Assembly: GCF_001053095.1 (NCBI RefSeq)
Contig: NZ_CGBP01000022.1
Span: forward strand, 1-64,000
Reading direction: 5' to 3'
Length of the DNA: 64,000 nt
DNA from: Yersinia similis
GTDB taxonomy: Bacteria > Pseudomonadota > Gammaproteobacteria > Enterobacterales > Enterobacteriaceae
A model generated the notes under the pieces. The model worked only from the letters and a program-made list of their open reading frames with translations. It had not been told where the DNA came from and did no database searches. Positions 1 through 8,500 of this stretch are shown here, in pieces; position 1 is the stretch's first letter; every line of letters starts with the position of its first letter. The translations under genes were made by a program, and so were the position numbers.

Positions 1-85
1 GCTCACCCCAGTCACTTACTGATGTAAGCTCCTGGGGATTTACTCAGTTGCCGCCTTCTTGTAACTCGAACTCTTTAGGGAATAA
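1..85. repeat. ERIC element, cut by window start
   Basis: The core (GCTCACCCCAGTCACTTACT at position 1) and the following TGTAAGCTCCTGGGGATT match the ERIC consensus as I remember it. The right end runs to about 85. The left part lies outside the window. It sits downstream of yggX on the opposite strand. Confidence 0.85.
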
Positions 86-88
86 CAG

Positions 89-108
89 CGGGGCCTGAGT
101 TGGCCCCG
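89..108 (-). terminator. Stem-loop after yggX
   Basis: CGGGGCC (89-95) pairs with GGCCCCG (102-108) around a 6-nt loop just past the yggX stop. No strong T tract follows on the minus strand, so termination efficiency is uncertain. Confidence 0.5.
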
Positions 109-113
109 TGTGG

Positions 114-386
114 TTACTTACTCGGGGGAGTATAACCTGCAATGTGAACATCTTGACCTTCGAACAGGAAGTTGACCATCTCTTGTTCAAGCAGTTTACG
201 GTCTTCTATGTTCATCATGCTGAGTTTCTTTTCGTTAATCAGCATAGTTTGTTTGGTTATCCATTGTGACCAGGCTTCTTTTGATATTTCGTTATAGATA
301 CGTTTGCCGATTTCACCGGGATAAAGTTGGAAATCCTGCCCTTCGGCATCCTTCTTTAAAAACGTGCAAAAAATTGTTCTGCTCAT
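114..386 (-). CDS. yggX: YggX, Fe(II)-trafficking / oxidative protection protein
   Basis: Small cytosolic protein of 90 residues, the usual family length, which protects iron-sulfur clusters from oxidation and is thought to help iron trafficking. It begins [20 protein letters not shown] and carries the conserved Cys7 close to the N-terminus, followed by a short helical body. In E. coli it is co-transcribed downstream of mutY, whose product needs an Fe-S cluster. The order is kept here, but about 220 bp with an ERIC-like repeat separate the two genes, so co-transcription would pass through that repeat. Assignment rests on near-complete recalled identity with the E. coli protein. Confidence 0.95.
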   Translation of the reverse strand: MSRTIFCTFLKKDAEGQDFQLYPGEIGKRIYNEISKEAWSQWITKQTMLINEKKLSMMNIEDRKLLEQEMVNFLFEGQDVHIAGYTPPSK

Positions 387-408
387 GCTAAATCCTCTTC
401 TGTGGCGT

Positions 409-564
409 TATACCCTTCGTATTTGAAGCGGCGGGGTGTTTGTCGCACTAATAGTTAGCTACGTTCACTCACCCTGTGGGCTGGCATGAATGCAGTTCAA
501 ATGGGCACTGGCCGATTTGTCATTCGCTTGCTGGCTACCTGCATCTCCAATGTCTTCGGGTATC
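409..564. repeat. ERIC-like element with internal insertion (mutY-yggX gap)
   Basis: The ends TATACCCTTCG (409) and TCTTCGGGTAT (554-564) are inverted, as in ERIC. The centre carries a segment (CTCACCCTGTGGGCTGGCAT...GATTTGTCATTCG) that recurs in diverged form at 1997-2070, 17740-17830 and 51155-51220. It fills most of the gap between mutY and yggX and would form a hairpin in their shared transcript. Confidence 0.7.
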
Positions 565-605
565 TAGTCAAATAAAGCTGGTTGGGTAGGCGATTGCTTT
601 GTGAG

Positions 606-1697
606 TTATTGTTCCGTTAACTCATCTTTTGCCAACGGATCTTTTAATAACGAGTCTTTTAATAACTGATGCAATAAACGCTCAACCGGAGCGGCTAACC
701 CTACCGAAGGTGGCTGGGCTAAGTTATACCAGAGACCTGCGCCATCATCCATGCATCCTCGGACTGAGGCAGTATTCAGCCATATAGGGACAATATCCAG
801 ATGGAAATGGCTAAAAGTATGGCGAAACGCCGTTAACTGCTGGGTTTCACTGGAGGGAATACCCTGTTTTTGTAGCCAGTGAATGAGTTCTTCTTGTTCA
901 GAAAATTGCGGGAAGCAGAATAAACCGCCCCATAAACCGACTGGGGGGCGCTGTTCGAGCCACACTTGCGATCCATTTTGCATTAATAAGAACCACGCGG
1001 TTTTTTCCGGTAACGTCTGTTTAGGCTTTTTGCCCGGATAGCGCGCCCAGCTGTGGTTAGCGTACGCCATACAGCCGATATTCAATGGGCAAAGTTCACA
1101 TTTAGGTTTAGAGCGAGTACACACCATCGCGCCTAAATCCATCATTGCCTGATTAAACTGGCCCACCCCATTGGCGGGCGTGACATCTTCGCTGATTTGC
1201 CACAGATGGCCTTCGACCTCTTTTTTCCCCGGCCATCCGTCAACGGCATAACAACGGGCCAGCACCCGTTTGACGTTACCATCCAAAATAGGAAAATGCT
1301 GGCCTAAAGACAGCGATAAAATGGCCCCGGCAGTTGAGCGCCCGATTCCAGGCAATGCCAGTATCTGGTCAAACGTCGTGGGAAATTTCCCTTGATGGTG
1401 TTCCACAACCATTTGGGCCGCTTTATGCAGGTTTCTGGCGCGGGCGTAGTAACCCAAACCGGTCCATAAATGCAGTACTTCATCCAACGGTGCAGCCGCC
1501 AACGTCTGAATATCAGGGAAGCGCAACATAAAACGTTGAAAATAGGGGATGACGGTCGCAACCTGAGTTTGTTGCAACATCACTTCTGACAGCCATACTT
1601 GATAGGGGGTCTTATCCAACTGCCATGGCAGGGTTTTGCGGCCAAAGCGTTGGTACCAATCAAGTACCACGTGCGCGAATTGTTGCGCTTGCATCAT
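606..1697 (-). CDS. mutY: MutY, A/G-specific adenine DNA glycosylase
   Basis: Removes adenine mispaired with 8-oxoguanine or guanine in base excision repair. The protein has 363 residues against about 350 in E. coli. It contains the helix-hairpin-helix and Asp loop ([12 protein letters not shown]...[11 protein letters not shown]), the catalytic Glu in the SEVMLQQTQ helix, and the four-Cys [4Fe-4S] ligand set ([17 protein letters not shown]). A C-terminal NUDIX-like domain recognises 8-oxoG ([14 protein letters not shown]). The extreme C-terminus is extended by a repetitive tail ([19 protein letters not shown]) that looks like a small internal duplication. Two adjacent ATGs are possible starts (1697 or 1694). 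It is transcribed away from trmB. Confidence 0.97.
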   Translation of the reverse strand: MMQAQQFAHVVLDWYQRFGRKTLPWQLDKTPYQVWLSEVMLQQTQVATVIPYFQRFMLRFPDIQTLAAAPLDEVLHLWTGLGYYARARNLHKAAQMVVEHHQGKFPTTFDQILALPGIGRSTAGAILSLSLGQHFPILDGNVKRVLARCYAVDGWPGKKEVEGHLWQISEDVTPANGVGQFNQAMMDLGAMVCTRSKPKCELCPLNIGCMAYANHSWARYPGKKPKQTLPEKTAWFLLMQNGSQVWLEQRPPVGLWGGLFCFPQFSEQEELIHWLQKQGIPSSETQQLTAFRHTFSHFHLDIVPIWLNTASVRGCMDDGAGLWYNLAQPPSVGLAAPVERLLHQLLKDSLLKDPLAKDELTEQ

Positions 1698-1780
1698 AAG
1701 CAGGTATCAATATCCGACAGGTAAATAAATGAGAGTTGGATTGCAGCATAGAGTTCTTGTGCTGTAAACCGGAACTTTCC

Positions 1781-1910
1781 TTATACTCTTCGTCCTTGAC
1801 GCTGCCGCGGCGTTAGCGGCGCTCACTCACCCGAATCACTTACTGATGTAAGCTCATCGGGACTCATTCGCTTGCTGCCTTGCTGCAACGCCAATGACTT
1901 TGAGTATACT
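1781..1910. repeat. Full-length ERIC element (copy 1 of an abutting pair)
   Basis: About 130 bp, the normal ERIC size. It starts TTATACTCTTCGTCCTTGACG, contains the core TCACTTACTGATGTAAGCTC and ends GACTTTGAGTATA. Its right terminus is shared with the next ERIC, giving a head-to-tail pair between mutY and trmB. Confidence 0.9.
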
Positions 1911-2148
1911 CTTCTGCTTGACGCTGACGCTGACGCTGACGCTGACGCTGACGCTGACGCTGACGCTGACGCGGCGTTAGCGGCGCTCGTTACTCGGCCC
2001 ATCCATGGACCTCGCCTCTGCGAGGCCGCAGCAAGCAGCGTTCAAATCCGCTCCCGGCAGATTTGTCACCCGAATCACTTACTGATGTAAGCTCATTGGA
2101 ACTCACTTGTTTGCTTTACTACAACACCAATCATTTTAAGTCTATATA
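1905..2148. repeat. ERIC element with insertion and hexamer expansion (copy 2)
   Basis: Starts at TATACTCTTCTGCTTGACGC, carries the expanded TGACGC tract and the roughly 70-bp Yersinia-type insertion (GTTACTCGGCCCATCCATGG onward). It resumes the ERIC core (CCGAATCACTTACTGATGTA, 2069) and ends near TCTATATA at 2147. Confidence 0.85.
1919..1972. repeat. Microsatellite, nine TGACGC hexamers
   Basis: Nine perfect contiguous copies of TGACGC (54 bp) lie within the left arm of the second ERIC. The neighbouring ERIC has a single TGACGC at the same place (1797-1802), so the tract grew from one unit. Copy number is likely to vary between strains. Confidence 0.95.
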
Positions 2149-2254
2149 ATCTATTTACTGCTTAATTTTGTACTTATGACGTTCATAGTTGATAAACTGG
2201 CGCATCTTTGCATAATGCGCGTTCATATGCACAACCAACAGATAGAAAGCACCA

Positions 2255-2974
2255 ATGATAAATGACGTCATATCTCCGGAATTTGATGAAAACGGCCGTG
2301 CACTGCGCCGTATTCGTAGTTTTGTCCGCCGTCAGGGGCGCCTGACCAAGGGCCAGCAACTGGCACTGGACAGTTACTGGCCGGTGATGGGCGTGGAATA
2401 TCAGGCGTCCCCGGTTGACTTGGATGCCTTGTTTGGCCGTGAGGCCCCGGTAGTACTGGAAATCGGTTTTGGTATGGGCACCTCGCTGGTGACCATGGCT
2501 GCCAATAATCCGCAGCAAAACTTTTTAGGCATTGAGGTGCATTCACCGGGGGTCGGTGCTTGCCTGAGTTCAGCGCATGACGCTGGCCTGAGTAACCTGC
2601 GGATCATGTGTCATGATGCGGTCGAAGTTCTGGAAAATATGATCCCAGAGGCTTCACTAGAGATGGTACAACTCTTTTTCCCCGACCCATGGCACAAAGC
2701 GCGCCATAATAAGCGTCGTATCGTTCAAACACCGTTTGTCGAGCTGGTAAAAAGTAAATTAAAGGTGGGGGGCGTATTTCATATGGCCACCGACTGGCAA
2801 CTTTATGCGGAACATATGCTGGAGGTTATGTCGGGTGTGAGCGGTTATCTCAACCTTTCAGAGCAAAATGATTATGTACCCCGTCCGGACTCACGTCCGC
2901 TGACAAAATTCGAATTACGTGGCCAGCGTCTGGGACATGGCGTTTGGGATTTGATGTTTGAGAGGAAAGAATAA
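2255..2974 (+). CDS. trmB: TrmB, tRNA (guanine-N7-)-methyltransferase
   Basis: SAM-dependent enzyme that forms m7G46 in the variable loop of tRNAs. It has 239 residues, the same as E. coli. The SAM site is in a Rossmann fold ([16 protein letters not shown], near residue 70), followed by the family motif [17 protein letters not shown] and the C-terminal [19 protein letters not shown]. It starts at ATG 2255. The TAA stop overlaps the ATG of yggL by one base, so the two genes are translationally coupled. It diverges from mutY across the two ERIC elements. Confidence 0.97.
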   Translation: MINDVISPEFDENGRALRRIRSFVRRQGRLTKGQQLALDSYWPVMGVEYQASPVDLDALFGREAPVVLEIGFGMGTSLVTMAANNPQQNFLGIEVHSPGVGACLSSAHDAGLSNLRIMCHDAVEVLENMIPEASLEMVQLFFPDPWHKARHNKRRIVQTPFVELVKSKLKVGGVFHMATDWQLYAEHMLEVMSGVSGYLNLSEQNDYVPRPDSRPLTKFELRGQRLGHGVWDLMFERKE

Positions 2975-3300
2975 TGGCTAAGAATCGCAGTCGTCGTTTA
3001 CGCAAAAAGATGCATATCGACGAGTTTCAAGAATTGGGTTTTTCCGTACAGTGGGCTTTTGCTGAAGGCACTAGCGTTGATGTGATTGATGAAACGGTCG
3101 ATGCGTTTATCGATGAAGTCATTGAAGCGAATGGTCTGGCATTTGACGGAAGTGGTTATTTACAGTGGGAAGGCCTGATTTGCCTACAAGAAATCGGTCA
3201 TTGTACTGATGAGCACCGTGCTCTGGTCACCAAATGGTTAGAAGCACGTAAGCTAAAAAATGTAGAAACCAGTGAGTTGTTTGATATCTGGTGGGATTGA
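2974..3300 (+). CDS. yggL: YggL, DUF469 family protein
   Basis: Protein of 108 residues matching E. coli YggL. It has a basic N-terminus ([20 protein letters not shown]) and an acidic body. The family has been linked to ribosome assembly in E. coli, but its exact activity is not settled. Its start overlaps the trmB stop by one base. A GC-rich stem-loop with a T-rich tail follows at 3331, so trmB-yggL probably forms a closed transcription unit separate from glsB. Confidence 0.92.
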   Translation: MAKNRSRRLRKKMHIDEFQELGFSVQWAFAEGTSVDVIDETVDAFIDEVIEANGLAFDGSGYLQWEGLICLQEIGHCTDEHRALVTKWLEARKLKNVETSELFDIWWD

Positions 3301-3330
3301 TCTTCCGTCTTGACGGCTGATCATTAAACA

Positions 3331-3358
3331 GGGCGCCCTAACCGGCGCCTTTGTTTTT
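3331..3358 (+). terminator. Rho-independent terminator after yggL
   Basis: GGCGCC (3332-3337) pairs with GGCGCC (3344-3349) and is followed by TTTGTTTTT. Confidence 0.7.
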
Positions 3359-3410
3359 ACTGAGTGTCTTTAGTCGAAATTGTTAGCGGGTTTTTATTGG
3401 GAGCCTTGTA

Positions 3411-4337
3411 GTGGTAACAACGTTAGATGATGCCTTACTAAACGATATATTGCAGCAGGTCCGCCCGCTGATTGGTCAGGGTAAAGTCGCTGATTATATT
3501 CCCGCGCTGGCGGAGGTTCCGACCAATAAGCTGGGAATTGCCGTTTGTACACTGGATGGCCAGATATTTAAGGCAGGGGATGGCGATGAACGCTTCTCTA
3601 TCCAATCGATTTCTAAAGTATTAAGTCTGACGCTGGCCTTATCCCGTTACAGTGAGCAAGATATTTGGCAGCGGGTGGGGAAAGAGCCTTCTGGTCAACC
3701 ATTCAACTCATTGGTTCAGTTGGAGTTAGAAAAGGGTAAGCCTCGCAACCCATTTATTAACCCTGGGGCGTTGGTGGTCTGCGATATGTTGCAAAGCCGC
3801 CTGAGTGCACCGAAACAACGTATGTTGGAAGTGGTACGCCAGTTAGTTAAGGATGACAGCATCAGTTATGATCCTCGTGTGGCGCGTTCCGAGTTTGAGC
3901 ATTCAGATCGCAATGCGGCGATTGCTTATCTGATGAAGTCTTTTGGTAATTTCGATAACGACGTATTGACGGTATTACAGACCTATTTCCACTACTGTGC
4001 AATGCGTATGAGTTGTGTTGAGTTGGCCCGTTGCTTTGTCTATCTGGCGAATCAGGGGCGCAGCATTAGTGGCTCAGAGTCTTTAATTACCCCAATGCAG
4101 GCGCGGCAAATTAATGCTCTGATGATCACCAGCGGTATGTATGATGGCGCTGGGGAATTTGCCTTCCGAGTGGGGATGCCAGGTAAATCGGGAGTTGGTG
4201 GTGGTATTATTGCCATTGTGCCGGATGAGCTCTGTATTGCCGTTTGGTCACCTGAATTGGACCATGCAGGGAACTCATTGGCGGGTACTGCTGCCTTAGA
4301 GAGACTGGCACAACAAATTGGTCGTTCTATCTTTTAA
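3411..4337 (+). CDS. glsB: Glutaminase (GlsB type)
   Basis: Hydrolyses glutamine to glutamate and ammonia. The protein has 308 residues, as in E. coli GlsB (YneH). It has the serine beta-lactamase-like fold signature: catalytic SxxK in [10 protein letters not shown], then [15 protein letters not shown] and the [17 protein letters not shown] loop near the C-terminus. The start is GTG 3411, preceded by a GGGAG ribosome-binding site. In E. coli no glutaminase lies between yggL and yggN. Here it is inserted in that order, while the periplasmic asparaginase gene ansB, normally beside yggN, is missing from the locus. Confidence 0.95.
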   Translation: MVTTLDDALLNDILQQVRPLIGQGKVADYIPALAEVPTNKLGIAVCTLDGQIFKAGDGDERFSIQSISKVLSLTLALSRYSEQDIWQRVGKEPSGQPFNSLVQLELEKGKPRNPFINPGALVVCDMLQSRLSAPKQRMLEVVRQLVKDDSISYDPRVARSEFEHSDRNAAIAYLMKSFGNFDNDVLTVLQTYFHYCAMRMSCVELARCFVYLANQGRSISGSESLITPMQARQINALMITSGMYDGAGEFAFRVGMPGKSGVGGGIIAIVPDELCIAVWSPELDHAGNSLAGTAALERLAQQIGRSIF

Positions 4338-4449
4338 GACAGCTCTTCTTCTGCTCAAAGATAAGTTCTGGCAGGGTATAGAAATATCCCCAAAGTACTT
4401 GAGGTCACAGTCAGGTAGTAATCGAATGGCACAGTTTTTCAGGAGTCTT

Positions 4450-5184
4450 ATGTTACATAAAATAAAAGCATTACGTACCACAGGATTGGCATTGTTGATG
4501 TTCACCGCTTTGCAGGCGCAGGCTGAATATCAGTGTAGCGTAAAACCACAAGATGATGTGATTATCAGCCCGCAATCTGTGCAAATTGTGGGGGCCAGTG
4601 GCAATTTACAGATTTCACCTGACGGTGATGTCACCCGTAATGGCAAAACGTTGACGCTGACTGATGCTCAGCGCCAGCAGGCATTCCGTTATCAAACAGC
4701 ATTACGTAAAGACTTGCCATGGATTGATCAGGGCGCGCAGCAACGTTTGGAAAAAGCACGGGTTTCTTTGGATAAAGTCATTGTTCAGCAACTCGGTAGC
4801 AGCAGTAATGTCCGTAACCGTCTGACGACGTTAAGTGATCAACTCAAGCAGCAGATGGCTCGCATCATCGAGAAGCGCAGTGACGGTTTAGCTTTTCACC
4901 ATCAGGCGATTGCTCAGGTAGAAAAAGATGGTCGTGAGTTGGTCCAGCAGAGCATGGGCGGCGTGTTGCAGGACAGCCTAAATGAGATGGGGGTTAAGCA
5001 GGCCACCAGTAGTGGTAATAATCCATTGCAGGCCATTCTAGGCAATCTGGGCGGGTTACAGCAGGCTATCAAAAATGAATGGAACGATCAGGAGCAGGAT
5101 TTCCAGCAATTTGGCCGCGAGGTTTGCGGGCGAGTTACCACTTTGGAACAGCAGCGTATCGAGTTACTTAAATCCTTAGGGTAA
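4450..5184 (+). CDS. yggN: YggN, DUF2884 periplasmic/envelope protein
   Basis: Protein of 244 residues resembling E. coli YggN. A Sec signal peptide is visible (MLHKIKALRTTGLALLMFTA, then LQAQA before EYQCS), so it is exported. The mature part is hydrophilic with a long helical, Gln-rich region and two cysteines (YQCSV, REVCGRV) that could form a disulfide. The start at 4450 is chosen because AGGAG precedes it and the signal peptide begins there; an upstream in-frame start would overlap glsB. Function is unknown. A strong stem-loop follows at 5208. Confidence 0.9.
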   Translation: MLHKIKALRTTGLALLMFTALQAQAEYQCSVKPQDDVIISPQSVQIVGASGNLQISPDGDVTRNGKTLTLTDAQRQQAFRYQTALRKDLPWIDQGAQQRLEKARVSLDKVIVQQLGSSSNVRNRLTTLSDQLKQQMARIIEKRSDGLAFHHQAIAQVEKDGRELVQQSMGGVLQDSLNEMGVKQATSSGNNPLQAILGNLGGLQQAIKNEWNDQEQDFQQFGREVCGRVTTLEQQRIELLKSLG

Positions 5185-5207
5185 TATAAATCCTTGGGGT
5201 AATAGAA

Positions 5208-5227
5208 GGAGGGGATATTTCCCCTCC
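5208..5227 (+). terminator. Stem-loop after yggN
   Basis: GGAGGGG (5208-5214) pairs perfectly with CCCCTCC (5221-5227) around ATATTT. The tail AAATTTAAAA is only weakly T-rich. It separates yggN from the toxin gene. Confidence 0.7.
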
Positions 5228-5239
5228 AAATTTAAAACC

Positions 5240-5595
5240 GCCATATATCCGGCATACTGCACGTGTGCTGGCCTGTGATAGATCCTCAATAGAGCCGCTA
5301 CTGATTAATACGCCTTATTCTTTAATGCGGTTAAAATTGGTTCCCGACGATTTATCATTCAGTTACTATCCACCTTTAATTCTAATTATTTAGATCATAT
5401 ACTCTATTGTTCTCAATAAATCACCTTATCATTATTTCACTCATTTCTATTAAAATAAATTAACCTTGGTGTTAATTGTAAGCTTGTATTTTTAGTTTTC
5501 ATCTGTTTTATTATAAAATCTGCATGGAAAATATTTATAATTATTGTATTTATTTTTTTAATTAAAAAATATAACTTATGATGTAAGGGTTTTAT
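5240..5595 (+). promoter_or_regulatory. AT-rich leader upstream of the toxin gene
   Basis: This stretch is strongly AT-rich and holds no convincing ORF; a 63-codon minus-strand frame at 5437-5628 looks accidental. TAAGGG at 5584-5589 is a reasonable ribosome-binding site six bases before ATG 5596. I cannot fix a single promoter. The composition resembles known H-NS-silenced DNA, which is an inference. Confidence 0.45.
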
Positions 5596-8500
5596 ATGCC
5601 AAATGGAAATGGAAGGGCTGAATTTCATATAGATAAACTGTCATTATCACAACGGCTCGCGATTGTCGCTGAAACGTATGAGCGGATTAATAAAGAAAAT
5701 AAAAAAGAAAGGTTTGACTATTCTTATTCTGACATTGAACTCATTAAGAAAAAATTCATTAAATATATCGATGCGCAACTTTATAGTTTAATTCGCGAGG
5801 GGATATCTGTACCTGATGGTTTTACTCAAGCAGAAAAAATAAAAATTGCCGATCTGGCAATTGATGCGGCTCTTTTCAATGACTATGGAAGATTCAATGA
5901 GTTAATTATATATATTAGCTCATTAGGTATATCTGTGACCCCTCCACTGCCACAAGAAGAGGGCGGGAATAGATTGTATATCTATTTTAGTGGTGATATT
6001 CACACTTATATGGATGTGTGGCGAGGTGATTTATTAGTAGGGAGTGGAACTGAACTATCCGATATACAAAGTATCACTGGTCTACGATTTATGATTGACA
6101 TGGCAGAGTCACTAAAACTTAACATTACTAATTCATCGGATAAGCGGATGGTGGATTTAATCAATCACCTGCGGTATGAAATGATTTCATATGCCAGTTC
6201 ATTTTATGCCACCTACAGCGCTGAACGTGGTGGGACGGTTTACTTATCCTCACCAGGTGGTCTACGGATCAATAACTATTTTTGGAACAGCGAGCTGCCT
6301 GTACTACGAGCATTGCAGAAGAAAGGATTGATAGGTGATATTCGTATTCTTCATAAACCTTTGGAATTTTATAAAGATACTCCCTTGGATAAGCTGGGAG
6401 ATTTACTGACAGTAAAAGATCTCTCAATGACTGTGGAGTATCAGTTTCTTCCCGTTTGGTTACAAGAAAAGTTATTGGTCGATATCTACCAGCGATGGCT
6501 AGATGAGGAATTTCAGCCCAGTTTAGTTACTGTTAGTAAAGAGATTATTAATACTATCGATATTGCTAGAAACTCACCTGAAGTAGAACTGTTACACTAT
6601 TTTCTTATCAAAATACATGAACGATTAGGTGAAATTACAGAGTTTAAAGTATTAACTGAATCGGAGCGCATTAGTTTTGTAAGTAAAAAATTAGCGGTGG
6701 GCAGTGAAATAGAAAGTTGGTTAGATAATGTACCCGCAATAGATATTAATGAAAGAAAAGTTATTCTTGAGAGTTTATTACAAAAAGAAAGTCTACTTTT
6801 TTATAATATTCGTGATATTAAAAAACTCCCTATTCCTCTGGATTTTAATAGTGATGTGATTAATATTAACACAAATAAATTAAAAAACACTTTCATTCCT
6901 TTTAATTTGTTACGGGAAAAATGGGATGTCATAATCAGTGATCGTGATTTATTGAAAGGAACACTCATTATACATTTTTCTGCTGGTAGAGAAATAATAA
7001 TTAAGGTGGATACTAACCATAATCAGTTAAAACAAATTGCTACTCTTGAACGTTTTTTATTGGCTAATTTTACTCCAAAAAACGCACCTCAAGATTTAAA
7101 GTTAATTGAAAATACTATTATGAGTGGCGATGTAATATTAGCGGAGAGAAGAGGTAACAGTGGTTGGCATAATAATAAGCAGATGATAGAAAAAGTCAAA
7201 TTAAGTGCATTTGATTATCTCCTGAAAAGTAATAATTTAGGGGTAAAGACAAATGACAATGGATTTGTTCTCTATTTAATAACAGATCCTGAGGATAGTC
7301 GAGACGTAATTATAAATACTAATGATGATTTTAATTTAAAGAATATTAAAGATTTTATCGGGGGTAATTATTTTTTATTTAATGATGTACCAGAGTATCT
7401 GATTGTAAAGAAAAATTCTGAAAATAAAGAATGTATATTTGCCCATGACGAAGGGGGAACGTACCAAGTTGCTTATAGAAATGGAGAAACATGGGTTCTG
7501 CTTTATAAAAAAGATCTATCAGATCAAATAAAAAATCTAAATGAAATAACCATGTCAGTAAATCTGAATTATGCAGAGTCAAGGTCTGTAGCGCTAATAT
7601 TATCTTCATTAAGAAAGCACTCTAGATTAGTATCGATACTTCCTGATACGCATCCTAAAGTCATGGAGAATTTTTTAGATATAGATTATCTATTAAAAAA
7701 TAGCAAGCATCCATTTGCGAACCCTCGTTATAGTAAAGTATTAGACGGCTTATCAAATGATATAAATAACAATATAAATGTATTGCAGGAGATAAAAGAT
7801 TTTACTCATTTTTTTTCATACGATATTAAGCCTGGTATGTATATGAATACTTGGGATAAAATTGACAAGAATGTTGTTTTAGAATACGCCGCTAAACAAA
7901 ATAAGAAAAATCAATATCCACAGTTTATTGTGTTATTACAAGATGATTCTATTTCTAAGCGAGCGGGAGAGGTTATTGCATCATATCATCATGATAAATC
8001 AGTAGTATTACAATTAGATGCCAGAGGTTCTGAAGCGCGAATAGCCTATGGTGTTCCGAATGAAATAGCCAAAGTGGGGGCGTTTGAATTATCATTAGTG
8101 ACTCATGGCACTAATGATGGATTATATAGTTTTAGTATAGCTAATATTATTCAAATTTATAAGTTTACAACTAACTCATTTGCATTACCTCCCCCAGTAA
8201 AAGTTAGGTTAGTCATATGTAATATTGCTGATAATGGACAAGGAAAAAAGGGGTTTAATGGTGCTCATCCAGCACTGGAAATTGTCAATATGATGCACCA
8301 GGAAGGATTTGATATCCCTATATTGGCCTATACAACAAAGGTGGGCGTTTCAGTAAATCGCCCCGGTGAACTCGTGGTATTCGATCCGGAAAATAATGGA
8401 GGAATACTGGAAAATATAGATGATCATCAGGTTATATATCATTATCGGAATGATATATTATTCACTAATGGTATTCCGGTGGTTGAGTTATTGCTTAATA

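Noticed and set aside
1872..2090. 72-codon plus-strand frame through the hexamer repeat
   Set aside because: It is made of ERIC sequence and the TGACGC tract, which gives an artificial Asp-Ala repeat; no ribosome-binding site or homology.
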